From NCBI RefSeq assembly GCF_003286085.1, contig NW_020825321.1, positions 2,232,001 to 2,296,000 on the forward strand: a DNA stretch of 64,000 nt, in the 5' to 3' direction. Shown piece after piece: positions 43,714 through 54,341 of the stretch. The stretch comes from Drosophila persimilis. Its lineage: Eukaryota; Arthropoda; Insecta; Diptera; Drosophilidae. Under the pieces are notes generated by a model that worked only from the letters and a program-made list of their open reading frames with translations, had not been told where the DNA came from and made no database searches. Each line of letters starts with the position of its first letter. Position 1 is the stretch's first letter. The translations under genes and the position numbers were made by a program.

Positions 43714-43792
43714 GTAACCTTAAAAACGGAGCAATTATTTTCTTGCAAATTTTGGAGTCAGAGTGACCGAAAAAGCTCGGCAGCTTTCAACA
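43714..43792 (+). repeat. element E 3' LTR, right part
   Basis: Continues the LTR from gtaaccttaaaaacggagcaa to agctcggcagctttcaaca with a small insertion in the middle, followed by the CACAG duplication. Confidence 0.8.
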
Positions 43793-43814
43793 CACAGATT
43801 TTCCGATCCAATGA

Positions 43815-43940
43815 CCGCTAAGGTTTGAGAAACTATAAGAACTAGAGCAACCAAATTTTGTATCCAGACGTCTGTGATATCACAGACGAGCCCCTCACCG
43901 CCATCGCAAGGGATGAAAATCTGCGGAATTCTATTGTTGT
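43815..43940 (-). repeat. mini-me-like fragment, reverse orientation
   Basis: Bases such as 'agaactagagcaaccaaattt', 'gtatccagacgtctgtgatat' and 'gggatgaaaatctgcgg' are the reverse complement of interior mini-me sequence at 49520-49610, strongly diverged. Confidence 0.5.
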
Positions 43941-44076
43941 CATTATATGTACATATAAATACATAAACATTCATTCCTTTTATAGACAGACTAAGTAGTT
44001 TCGAGTATAAATGCTCGATAAATTTAATATTCCTTTTCGCTAAAACTTCGTGTTATTCGAAATATGTAGAGTTTTT

Positions 44077-44322
44077 CTAAAAAGATTTTTTCGAAATATC
44101 GTTTTTCGAAATCTTTTGTCTTTTCGACTTCCAGTCAGGTAGCTGTCTGCCTTGCATTTGCGTGGATAGACTATTTATTACTTTGCTGCGATACTGTCTG
44201 CCAGTATTGCTTGCCAAATAATACCTATATTTAAACAATTTCCTCTGAATTTTTCGTAAGTGTACGATTAGTAATAATATGGTTGTACTAAGTATTGTTG
44301 CCAATGTTGTGTACACTGACAC
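44077..44322 (-). other. hypothetical 81-codon ORF with one membrane segment
   Basis: MSVYTTLATILSTTILLLIV gives one hydrophobic segment followed by a basic tail (HLRKIQRKLFKYRYY). Not recognised. It lies 36 bases downstream of the next feature on the same strand, so the two could be exons of one gene or parts of one element; the spacing is short for an intron. May be chance. Confidence 0.25.
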
Positions 44323-44357
44323 ACTAAAAGCTAGAAAATGAAAGCAATATATATTAC

Positions 44358-44615
44358 TTACTTAACTTGCTCTTGTACCATTTTTTTTCGTCGAAAATTT
44401 ATTTTGTCGACAAGGTCCTCCCAGCTGGTCTTAAATTTAATCGTATCAAATTTAGTTAGATTATCATTCACACTTTCATCCCTCGCAGAAATAATCAGTA
44501 ACAGAAAGATAGAGAACGAAACGGGGAAAAATATAGAAAAAAAGAAGGCGAGCTTATTATTTGTTTGTCTTTTTAAGTTTTTTAAAACTAAAATCCAAAA
44601 TATGCGGTACGCCAT
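44358..44615 (-). other. possible host exon: ABCA-like N-terminus (85 codons)
   Basis: The ATG at 44615 has a good insect context (ctgaaaATGGCG). The peptide has the order seen at the start of ABCA-type transporters: an aromatic/Leu run and Lys-Asn (FWILVLKNLKRQ), a basic patch, and a long hydrophobic helix with a central Pro (FFFSIFFPVSFSIFLLLI). The acidic and lysine-rich remainder is not recognised. It ends with caa-gttaagtaagt, a plausible splice donor, before an in-frame stop. No transposon is seen in this 250-base block. Resemblance is from memory; it could equally be an element env piece. Confidence 0.3.
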
Positions 44616-44820
44616 TTTCAGTTTAATATTTATCAATATGAAATGGAAATAACAAAAAATATTTTTTGAAAATTGAGACAATGACAAAAAACGAAAAGCA
44701 GCTGCGTTTCTCAACTACAGTTACTTATATTGCGATGTTGAAGATAAATAAAGAGATTGCCTAGCTAATGATTTGATTAATTTTTTGATTTTTAAAATAT
44801 TGCTTCTTACATAGTTTAAA
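44616..44820. other. AT-rich, no feature
   Basis: If the preceding frame is a host exon this would be its promoter and 5' UTR. No TATA box or initiator is clear. Confidence 0.3.
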
Positions 44821-44903
44821 ACGAGGGGGAAAGCTGTGAGTTGCTGCCACGACCGCAACTGTACATTTATACCCGATACTTTATCAGTATGGCTCTCCTC
44901 CGC
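44821..44903 (+). repeat. mini-me 5' end fragment
   Basis: Begins acgagggggaaagctgtgag and contains tacccgatact and gtatggctctcctccg, the first 83 bases of a mini-me; cut by the following LTR. Confidence 0.75.
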
Positions 44904-45667
44904 TGCTAAGACCTTAAAAGAAAGGTCTAGACATTTGCGAGTTGAGTTGTAAATTCAAACTAAATTTTATTCCTAAAATCAGAGCCTTATATGTGATTTG
45001 ACAATGAGGTAGGAGGTACAATTTTGTATTATATAATTATCGTTAGACCTACGCACAGGATACATTTTACTGCGGGTGTCTATTTGAGTGCATGCTTACA
45101 TTAGTGTTATTTTAAGAATTCATTGGTTAAGTGTTTTCCCCACTTGTGTTTGGTTGTAGTATCTTTTGATGGGCTACAGATCTTTGTTTACACTCGAACT
45201 GTCGTTACTTATCTACTTTAAGTGATTTCTTAAGAGATCCGTTTTTTGGATACATGAGTGAATGTATATGTTTATGTTTGAACATTCTGCAAGGGGCCGA
45301 AAGTGGCATGGTTTCGACGATAACATGTTCATGCTTGAACATTCTGGAAAGGGCCGAAAGTGGCATGGCTTGTAATTTGATTCTTGTGAACCTTTTTGTG
45401 TACATTTTTTTTTATACATAGCTATAATTAGAAATACAGATTATAATTTACAGACAGTTACAGTGAGTAGGAAGGTGCTATCGTTTGCAGTCTTCGTGCT
45501 ACTTTAATTCGTCTTATGGCATAGATTATTAATATTATTATTATTATGATTCCGATAATCAAGCCCGCATGTCCAGATACATGATGGAACTTAACTCCCT
45601 TTGCATCATGATGACCTTCTTTTAAAAATTTTAGTTCGTGTCTTAACTTATCCATTTCTTCTGTATG
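44904..45667 (-). mobile_element. truncated BEL element related to H
   Basis: The 3' end of a minus-strand BEL element: a 438-base LTR (44904-45341) diverged from that of H, then the env-like C-terminus (45458-45655: heptad block RHELKFLKEGHHD and anchor LIIGIIIIIILIIYAIRRI). It is cut at 45667 by element J. Its LTR has one 57-base unit where H has two, and a partial unit just inside the boundary. Confidence 0.75.
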
Positions 45668-46913
45668 TGTTCAGGCCAGCAGTAAACAATTTCCTCGCAC
45701 TGTGCCAACTCCGTGCGCCCCGGACGCTCGGATCCACAATCCACGATCCACACGGCGCTCACAGCAGCAAAAGCATCATAAGGCATTGAGTTAGTTAGTT
45801 ACAATTTCCCCCCGCTTCAGACGGGGCGCGACCCCGTGACCCCGCGACCCCCGCGCGACCCCCCCAACCAAATACACACACATAATTATATAAATACCAC
45901 GAAACACAACGGTTTCTCAACGGTTTTGACGGCTACACGGAGGTTCACTGGATCATCAATTTCGTTGTGGGAGAGTTAAGCTTCGATCGAATATGAGGCA
46001 CTTGGGCATATGAAGGAAATGCACACGAAGGAAATAGCAAGATCACGATATTTTATTCCACATCACTGTGTAATGAAACCTGACAGCTCTACTACGAAAT
46101 TGAGAGTTGTCTTTGATGCTTCTGCTGTTACGTCGTCCGGCAAATCACTCAACGATTTGATGCATAAAGGCCCGACCGTGTAAAGTTCGATATTTTCAAT
46201 ATTTCTTCGATTCCGGATGCACAAATATGTATTTACGGCTGACATCGAACAAATGTATCGTCAGATCTGGGTCAATCCTGAGGACCAGTATTATCAAACA
46301 ATAGTATGGCGAAATGATCCATCAGAAGATCTGAGATATTACAGACTTAAAACTGTAACATATGGAACTCAGGCAGCTCCATATTTAGCCACAAAATGCC
46401 TACAATATCTTGTTCAAAAGGGCAAGAGAGAATACCCGGCGGGAGATGCTGCACTAGAAAAGGATTTTTATGTTTATGGTTGCTTAACAGGAGCAGATTC
46501 TATACCAGAGGCCCTCCAGAAACAGAAAGAACTTAACCAGCTCTTGCAAAAAGCAGGATTTAAGCTGAGAAAATAGTGCACAAACAACTTTCACATACTA
46601 CAGGACATTCCGAAGAAAGATATGATTTCAAACGTAAAACTGGAAGATACCGATTATGAGGACTGTAGCATAAAGACCCTTGGGATCACTTGGATGCTTA
46701 AAGCGGACCATTTTTGTGGCAAAACAGAAATTGCAATAAAAGATATAATAACCAGAAGAGATGTCGTATCCGAAATTTTTAGGATTTTCGATTGTCTGGG
46801 GCTATTTTCACCGGTGGGCATGAAGGCAAACATTTTTATGCAACACCTCAGCAAGGAAGGACTTGGATATGAAGAAGCACTTCCAGTACATCTTTAGGAA
46901 GAATGGAAATGCA
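45668..46913 (+). mobile_element. element J copy 1: BEL LTR plus truncated RT
   Basis: Starts with TGTTCAGGCCAGCAG, followed by a C-rich tract and a TATA-like run (probable LTR, to about 45960), then directly RT of a roo-like BEL element. The same unit, with the same stops, starts at 62819 with the same first base. No gag, protease or primer site was recognised. It is cut at 46913 by a CR1 piece. Confidence 0.6.
46003..46907 (+). pseudogene. element J reverse transcriptase, catalytic site lost
   Basis: Roo-like RT: YEALGHMKEM, YFIPHHCVMKPDSSTTKL, FTADIEQMYRQI, TVTYGTQAAPYLATKCL. The catalytic YVDD reads YVYG in FYVYGCLTGAD (about 46470-46500). Stops follow GPTV (46182) and KLRK (46574). About 80% like the RT of element D by eye. 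It ends EALPVHL-stop at 46895. Identical stops and the YVYG change occur in the copy at 63.2-64.0 kb. Confidence 0.85.
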
Positions 46914-47700
46914 ATGCTCTTGGCACATTTTTTGATTCTTGTGTCCCGCTTTCTTGTCCGACTAGATCTGGAAAACCCCCTTGGTTTACCAAAGAGTTAT
47001 CCAGTCTAAAAAACTTAAAATCAAGACTTTATAAAAAATTTCAAGAAGTGGGTTCTCCTACTTCTTACTCTCGCTATGTAATAGCTCGGTCAAATTTTTC
47101 AGTTCTTAATGCTCAATGCTATAAGAACTACCTATCTCGATGCAGGATACGTTTTTCTCAGGACCCTAAACAGTTTTACTGCTTCGTAAACAGTAAGCGT
47201 AGAACGTCCGCACACCCATCAGGCATTTGTCGATCTTTTTGCCCAAGATTTCCTAACCACCTATTCTGAGGAAAGCTACTCTGGTCATCCGTACCCATAC
47301 GGTTTACCGAGATCGAACGGCATTTTCAGTCCTTTGTTAAATGAATGTTCTTTACTTCATGATCTTCGACTAGTTAAGCCGGTGTTTTCACCGGGTCCAG
47401 ACAGGGTTCCAGGTTGTGTACTCAGGTACTGGGACGAGGCTCTGCGTGGAGTCTTGCTTATACTATTCACCCTGTCCATCGATTCTTCTTGCTTCTGAAG
47501 CAAAAAATTATAAAAGTATAGCAAAGTTATTCGCTATTCCTAAAATGTTTGAGAAGGTTTTAACTTCGCACTTGCAACATCTTTGCAAGTCACTTATATC
47601 TCGAACACAGCATGGGTTTAGAAGGCGGCGATCAACCACCAAGAACTTGTTAGCTCTTTCATTATTAAAGGCTTTCAAGGCAACTTACAGACGGAAACTT
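46914..47700 (+). pseudogene. CR1 LINE ORF2 fragment
   Basis: Near-identical to copy A from 5211 on: GTFFDSCVPLSCPTRSGKPP, SRLYKKFQEVGSPTSYSRYV, ARSNFSVLNAQCYKNYLSRC, then the start of RT (AKLFAIPKMFEKVLTSHLQH) and RRRSTTKNLLALS. Small deletions relative to copy A near 47220, 47420 and 47490. Here the LKNLK-stop lesion of copy A is absent (LKNLKSRLYKK). It ends in a TA run where Gypsy element L is inserted. Confidence 0.8.
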
Positions 47701-47710
47701 ATATATATAT

Positions 47711-48040
47711 AGTGACATATCTATAGTCCATGCTCCGCATACCCTTATCTATGTCCATTACCCTACACCCACAGACTATAAACAATCCGACAACCTCAGC
47801 CTCGAACCACCATAAACAATCTCACGCTCGAAGTGGACAACGCGTAGCCGATAGCAGGCAATGTAAACAAACACCCTAAGCTAGAAGTTGAACATAAAAC
47901 AATAGAAACAACCAAGTTAATTCCGTTCAAGACATCTGACTTCAGTCATCGTTGGGGATCTAACTAACCTTTGTACGCTAAGATTAAGTGAAATAATAAA
48001 TCTTTTTAAAAACTTAAACTCAAGTGTCGCATATTCAACT
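47711..48040 (+). repeat. element L 5' LTR
   Basis: 330 bases, AGTGACATATC...GCATATTCAACT. Its end matches 54660-54726. Confidence 0.8.
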
Positions 48041-48057
48041 GGCGCAGTCGGTAGGAT
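48040..48057 (+). promoter_or_regulatory. primer-binding site (tRNA-Ser) of element L
   Basis: TGGCGCAGTCGGTAGGAT is complementary to the 3' end of Drosophila tRNA-Ser; the first T is shared with the LTR end. Confidence 0.8.
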
Positions 48058-48716
48058 CTCAGTTAAAATTGAATCCATTTTTTTAGACAATCAATTGGCG
48101 TAGTGACAGTTACAGTGCGTAGTAACCTACAGTGATCAGAGAAAAAGTAACGCTAATACTAAAAAAAAACTCAATTAATATTAAAAAAACATGCCGCTAA
48201 CAGATATACACCTGAACCAAGCCTTGAAGTCAATCAGGCAAATTCCACCATACGACGGATGCCAAGAACGTCTAAGTTCGTTCATAAGCAGGATTGAGTA
48301 CATCTCCGGATTTTACCCAACAGAAGACATCCGGCAACAAAGCATCATGTACGGAGCCACTGAGGGTCAACTGTGCGGACGAGCACAACTTTTATCACAG
48401 AGCCTTCAACCCAACACCTGGAGTGATCTAAAGGAAGCCCTAATCAGCAAATTCAACAACCACACTCCATACGAGACGCTACTACAACAATTACACGATA
48501 CCAAATTCAATGGGAGTATTCGTAAGTTCATAGAGGAACTAGAAATTAAGTCCAATGTTATATGAGCAAACTAAATCTGGAAACTAGCGCAGAAAATAAG
48601 ATAATCTTTAAAAACGCTCTGGAAAATGCCACCAGCCATACCATAGAAGATGCTCTACCCAATAGACTGTTCATTATCTTAGCAAAGAAAGACATTTCTA
48701 CTATGGCTAAACTAGA

Positions 48717-49836
48717 ACGAGGGGGAACGTTGTGAGTTGCTGCGGACACCGCAACTCTACAGTTATACCCGATACTAAGTCAGTATGGCTCTCCTCCGGC
48801 AGACGCCGCTAATCTTAAACGACACGACAAAGAATGCGTGCGAGAGAGACAGAAAATCAGTCTGAGCGTGACGTCGGGCGCTGCGTAGCCAATGCAAATT
48901 GATTTGTTCCTTTTGGCTACAAAAATTATCTGATCTGATTCAAATTCAGCAACCGGATAGATATAGTCATTCTCTATGATTCTGCGTTTTTAGTTTTCTC
49001 GAATCTGCAATATTGTGGATGCAACAGATTTTCGTCCTTTGTGTGGGCGGATGGGGGTGGGGGAAATTCTGAGATATACGTGTTATAGTGACATCTTAAA
49101 GGAGTGTGTGTACCAAATTTGGTTACTCTAGCCTTAATAGTCTCTGAGATTTGTGGTTGCCTCAGATTTTCGTCCTTTGTGGTGGCGGAAGGGGGTGCGG
49201 CGAAATTTTGACACAAAACGGTCAAGGTCCGATATCACACTCCTGTGATATACCAAATTTGGTTGCTCTAGCTCTTATGGGTTCTGAGATCCTTGAACTC
49301 ATATTTTGCAATTGGCAAAACCGACCATGAAACCTGTGTGTTAGAGAGAGACAGAGCGAGAAAGCGTGAAATTGTTTTCTTGATTCTGGCTATAATAATT
49401 TTACGATCTGGTTCAGATGTTGCACTCTAGAAGATATAGTCATCTTCTACGATTCTGCGTTTTTAGTTTTCTCGTATCGTCGAAATTGTGGATGCCACAG
49501 ATTTTCGCCCTTTGTGGGGGCGGAAGTGGGCGGGGCAAAGTTTTGAAATATTTTTGTAGCAGTGACATATCACAGAAGTCTGGATCCAAAACATCGTTGC
49601 TCTAGCTCTTACAGTCTTTGAGCACTAGGCGCTGAAGGGGACGGACAGACGGACAGACGGACGGACGGACGGACGGACAGACGGACAGACAGACATGGCT
49701 CAATGGACTCGGCTATTGATGCTGATCAAGAATATATATACTTTATGGGGTCGGAAACGATTCCTTCTGGACGTTACACACATCCACTTTTACCACAAAT
49801 CTAATATACCCCAATGCTCATTTTGAGTATCGGGTA
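48717..49836 (+). mobile_element. mini-me element, complete copy 1
   Basis: 1.12 kb. Left end acgagggggaacgttgtgag with the hairpin GAGTTGC/GCAACTC, subterminal TACCCGATACT, interior, a GACGGACA tract (about 49649-49695), a 35-base spacer starting tggctcaatggactc, the aatatatata tract, the block ggggtcggaaacgattcctt and the right end gagtatcgggta. The two tracts around a conserved core are the published hallmark of mini-me. No coding capacity. Confidence 0.8.
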
Positions 49837-49983
49837 AAATTATAGAAATCCTCATAGTCAAAAAGACGAAATCCAAGCTCAAGTCGATAAACTAATCAAA
49901 TATAGAATAGTTGAACCGTCAGCCTCAGAATACAACAGTCCACTTTTACTAGTACCAAAGAAATCCATAGATAACAAAAAGAA
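49837..49983 (+). pseudogene. Gypsy RT fragment between two mini-mes
   Basis: 147 bases encoding the N-terminal RT block YRNPHSQKDEIQAQVDKLIK followed by VEPSASEYNSPLLLVPKKS. This is mdg1/412-type Gypsy RT and differs from the RT of surrounding element L ([15 protein letters not shown]). It therefore comes from another element family and arrived here with the mini-mes. Confidence 0.75.
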
Positions 49984-50929
49984 ACGAGGGGGAACGTTGT
50001 GAGTTGCTTCGGAGACCGCAACTCTACGGTTATACCCGATACTAAGTCAGTATGGCTCTCCTCCAGCAGGCGGCGTCTAATATTAAACGACACGACAAAG
50101 AGTGCGTGCGAGAGAGACAGAAAATCAGTCTGAGCGTGACGTCGGGCGCTGCGTAGCCACTGCAAATTGATTTGTTCCTTTTGGCTATAAAAATGATCTG
50201 ATCTGATCCAGATTCAGTAATCTGATAGATATGGTCATTATCTATGATTCTGCGTTTTTAGTTTTCTCAAATCTGCAATATTGTGGATGGAACAGATTTT
50301 CGTCCTTTGTGGGGGCGGAAGGGGGTGGGGCGAAATTTTGAGATATACGTTTTATAGTGAGATCTAACAGGAGTGCGGATACTAAATTTGGTTACTCTAG
50401 CTTTAATAGTCTCTGAGATTTGTGAATATCCCCAGATTTGCATCCTTTGCGGGGGCGGAAGGGGGTGTGGCGAAATTTTGAAACAAACTCGTCTCGGTCC
50501 GATATATTAGGAGTGTGGATACCAAATTTGGTTGCTCTAGCTTTTATAGTCTCTGAGATCTAGGCGCTAATGTTTTACTCTAAGCAAAGCCGCCTATGCT
50601 ACGTGTGTGTTAGAGAGAGACAGGGCGAGAAAAAATGAAATTGTTTTCTTGATGCTGGCTATAATAATAATACGATCCAATTCAGATTCTGCAGTCTAAA
50701 GGATATGGTCATTCTCTACGATTCTGCTATTTTAGTTTTCTCATATCTTCAAAATTGTGGATGCCACAGATTTTCGTTCTTTGTGGGGGCGGAAGTGGGC
50801 GGGGCGAAGTTTTGAAATATTCTTGTAGCAGTGACAAATCACAGAAGTTTGGATCCAAAACATCGTTGCTCTTGCTCTTTTAGTCTTTGAGCATTAGGCG
50901 CTGAAGGGGACGGACAGACGGACGGACGG

Positions 50930-50984
<55 letters not shown>

Positions 50985-51125
50985 GGGCTCAATCGACTCG
51001 GCTATTGATGCTGATCAAGAATATATATACTTTATGGGGTCGAAAACGATTCCTTCTGGACGTTACACACATACACTTTTACCACAAATCTAATATACCC
51101 CAATACTCATTTTGAGTATCGGGTA
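49984..51125 (+). mobile_element. mini-me element, complete copy 2
   Basis: 1.14 kb, same orientation and structure as copy 1. The GACA/GGAC tract (50909-50986) is longer and ends in a pure GACA run. Right end gagtatcgggta. Gag of element L resumes immediately after it. Confidence 0.8.
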
Positions 51126-51549
51126 TAAAAATCAGCTCAAGAGTTAGGAACCTACGAAAATTTCGTAAATGATAACAAGAATCACGAACACTCAAGAAAC
51201 GGAAATAACAACCGTAGGAACGTTGGAACTTATTACCCTCGCTATAGTAGTAACGATTATAACAATCAAAACCCAAGTACTTCCAGAAATAATCATGGAA
51301 CGAATCGAAATAATTCAGGAAATAATGCAGTAAATAATAAAGGATTATTTAATGAATTTAGAAATTCCTTAAACCAGGGCAGAATACAGAATCCACTAAC
51401 TATCAAATTAACCAGACTCAGGCAGGTAGCAGTGCACCGAATCAGCCAGTCAAACGATCTAGGGAAAGTCAAAGTGGACAAATGAAAATGGATGTACATT
51501 TTCAGCAGAGTGCCTCGGAAGAAATCGAGGAAGACCATATATAGAAATA

Positions 51550-53105
51550 ATGGTAAATAATAAAAAATTAAGAGGTATCGCGGACTCGGGATCGTCAATA
51601 AATATAATAAAAGAAAACTATACAGATTCTAAAGTCGATAGCAACAACCTCACTGTCCATACCATCAATGGACCCGTCAGTCTGACTAAGAGCATTACTG
51701 CAGTGCAACCAAAAATTGTCGACAAAACAAAAATGTTATATACATAATTTTTCTGAAAATTATGACATACTCTTAGGCAGAGAATATTTGATGGCCAGCA
51801 AAGCCGTAATCGATTACCGAAATGAAGCGGTAACGTTAGGAGTAATTGCCGACGGCAAGACCGCACACAAAGGTGATAAGTCATCTTCAAAGGAAGATAT
51901 AACTACATCTACGTGCCTTGACCCATCTCCTGAAGGAGAGCAATACTTCGCTTCCGCGTTAGAGAATGAATTAAGGGAATGTAACCAGCTAAGGTTGGAA
52001 CATTTAAATGACGAAGAAAAAGAGAAACTAAAGAAAGTTCTCTATGAGTTCAAGGACGTGCAGTATAAAGAAGGTGACATTTTGACCTTCACTAGTACAA
52101 TAAAGCACGAAATTAAAACCCATCACGAAGATCCAGTATATCGTCGACCATACAAATATGCTGAAATACACGATCAAGAAGTGAATCAACAATCCCTATT
52201 GTGCACCCATTGCTATGATACCAAAGAAAATAGATGCTTCAGGAAAGCAGAAATATCGAATGGTAGTAGATTATAGAAATCTAAACGAAGTGACAATCAA
52301 GGATAAATTTCGTACACCCAGAATGGACGAAATACTAGATAAACTAGGTAGGTGCCAATATTTTACAACAATCGATTTAGCTAAGGGATTCCATCAAATT
52401 CCCATGGAACCTAGCTCGATCCCAAAAACAGCTTTCTCCACGAAGCATGGTCATTACGAGTTCACTCGTATGCCTTTTGGGCTAACCACTGCCCCCGCCA
52501 CATTCCAAAGATGCATGAACAATCTGTTAGAAGATTTAATTTTCAAAGATTGCCTTGTGTATCTAGACGACATCATTATCTATTCCACATCATTGGAAGA
52601 ACATTTGTTGTCTCTTAAAAGGGTCTTTGGAAAGTTGAGAGATGCAAACCTCAAACTTCAAATGGATAAGAGTGAATTCCTTAAGAAAGAAACGGAATTC
52701 CTAGGCCATGTAGTAACAACTAACGGCATAGTTCCTAATCCAAAGAAAATATCCGCCATAATAAACTTCCCAATACCCAATACAACCGCAAAAATAAAAT
52801 CATTCATAGGTTTGTGCGGATTTTATAGGAAATTCATTCCCAATTTTGCTAATATAGCAAAACCAATGACACTCAAATTAAAGAAACGAGCAGTCATAGA
52901 CCCAACCGAGGAAAAATACGTCGAGGCCTTCGAAAAGTTGAAAGTACTTATCACCTCAGACCCCATCCTCGCATTCCCAGATTTCAACAAAATGTTCACG
53001 GTAACAACCGATGCAAGTAACATTGCAGTAGGAGCAGTGTTGCCGCAAGACCACAAACCAATTTGCTACGCAAGTAGAACCCTAAATAAACATGAAATCA
53101 ATTAT
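51550..53105 (+). pseudogene. element L protease and RT
   Basis: Protease LRGIADSGSSINII (about 51568-51610). After a frameshift near 51720-51745, the sequence runs [34 protein letters not shown], then a gap of about 30 residues with frameshift near 52195, and the main [48 protein letters not shown] and the catalytic YLDD (52560-52571), and the connection region [14 protein letters not shown] nonsense codon (TAA, 53106-53108) ends the frame; RNase H follows in the same frame. Confidence 0.85.
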
Positions 53106-53108
53106 TAA

Positions 53109-53400
53109 GCAATAGAAAAGGAATTACTAGTTATAGTTTGGGCAACTAAGTATTTCAGATCATACCTGTTTGGTAGAACGTTTGATATATTAAGCGATCA
53201 TAAACCCTTGATTTGGTTAAATAACCTCAAGGAACCAAATATGAAGCTACAACGATGGAAGATCAAATTAAATGAATTTGACTTCAAAATAAAATATTTA
53301 CCAGGAAAGCAGAACCATGTGGCCGATGACAGAGTCATTAGCGAAAAATATAATAAAGGAATATGTGTGTACCAAAAAGAGCGCACTATATTTCCATAAT
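53109..53400 (+). pseudogene. element L RNase H end
   Basis: [35 protein letters not shown], then [15 protein letters not shown] where the family has VADALSR; a deletion here shifts into the integrase frame that begins within 53317-53420. Confidence 0.75.
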
Positions 53401-54211
53401 GATGTAGACTTCCCACTGTTCCAAAGGGCATTCCTGGAGATAATCAGTCCCAATCACTTGACTAAACTGATTAGATCCAGTACCAAACTCATAGATATTC
53501 CGAACTACTCCGAATTCAAGGAACAAATATTGAAGAATCATAAAGAGCTACTTCACCCAGGTATCGAAAAGACCACTAATTGGTTTAAAGGAAAATTCGA
53601 CTACCCTGATTATCAAAAGTTAATCCAAAATATTATCAATGAATGTCCTAATCGTAACACCAATCTAACCTTCGAAATCACCCCTGAAATACAAAATATC
53701 AGAGAAAAGTATGTCATGGATTTTTATCTGGTAGGCAATCAACAATTCCTATCATGCATTGATGTATATTCTAAATTCGCTACCCTTGTAGAAGTTAAGA
53801 GTCGTGACTGGTTAGAAACAAAGAGAGCCATCATAAAAGTTTTTAACGAAATGGGCAAGCCACAGGGAATTAAAGCCGACAAAGATTCAGCCTTTATGTG
53901 CGCAGCATAGTTGGATGAGGAGCGAGGATAAATTAGAAAACAAGCTCACAAAATTCGAGTTAATTCTATTCACTTATAACCATAAAACGGTTCATAATAC
54001 TACAAAAAGATCCCCAGCTGATATCTTCCTGTACGCCGGACTACCAGATTATAACACCCAACTGAATAAAGTTAGGAAGATCAATCATTTGAATAACGAT
54101 CGAATTGACTTTGAAGTAGACACACGCTACAAGAATGCACCCCTAGTTAAAACAAAAACAACTAACCCGTTGAAAAGAACAGGTGAAACAGGTAGACGAA
54201 AAGCACTTTGA
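53401..54211 (+). pseudogene. element L integrase
   Basis: The N-terminal zinc region HKELLHPGIEKTTNWF is followed by a damaged Cys pair (ECPNRN); the core reads REKYVMDFYLVGNQQFLSCI and IKADKDSAFM, giving the first two acidic residues. Sequence after CAA-stop (53910) is deleted up to the segment LTKFELILFTYNHKTVHNTT; the catalytic Glu block is gone. The C-terminal part runs to 54211 in another frame. Confidence 0.8.
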
Positions 54212-54341
54212 AGAGAAAAATAGAGGGAGAAAAATCACCCACTATAAAACGAAATTCAAAAGAAAGAAAAAATCTAATAAAAGTAAATACGATAATTGCA
54301 GAGTACCCGAAGAGAGTACTGGGAATCCGGAGCTACAACAT

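Larger units (their letters stand above)
22550..43792 (+). mobile_element. BEL/Pao element E, host of a deep nest
   Basis: A plus-strand BEL element whose outer ends are 21.2 kb apart because of four later insertions (F, MITE, H, and C2 inside H). The boundaries are secured by identical 5-base duplications CACAG at 22545-22549 and 43793-43797. Its own content is 5' LTR, tRNA-Trp primer site, leader to 23438, the second half of gag, protease, a large RT/RNase H deletion, part of integrase, and a 3' LTR split by H. Confidence 0.85.
48191..51480 (+). pseudogene. element L gag, split by mini-me composite
   Basis: Gag starts MPLTDIHLNQALKSIR and reads ISRIEYISGFYPTEDIRQQS and SDLKEALISKFNNHTPYETL. 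After a frameshift near 48560 it continues MSKLNLETSAENK to STMAKLE at 48716, and resumes beyond the composite at about 51130 with SAQELGTYENF and an Asn/Arg-rich C-terminus (SRNNHGTNRNNSG). Gag of this group is a single protein; here it is cut by 2409 bases of insertion and by indels. Confidence 0.75.

Noticed and set aside
45668..45970. Reading the J repeat purely as a segmental duplication of the locus
   Set aside because: Left edges coincide with an LTR-like start in unrelated flanks, which fits insertion better; kept open in the finding on element J.
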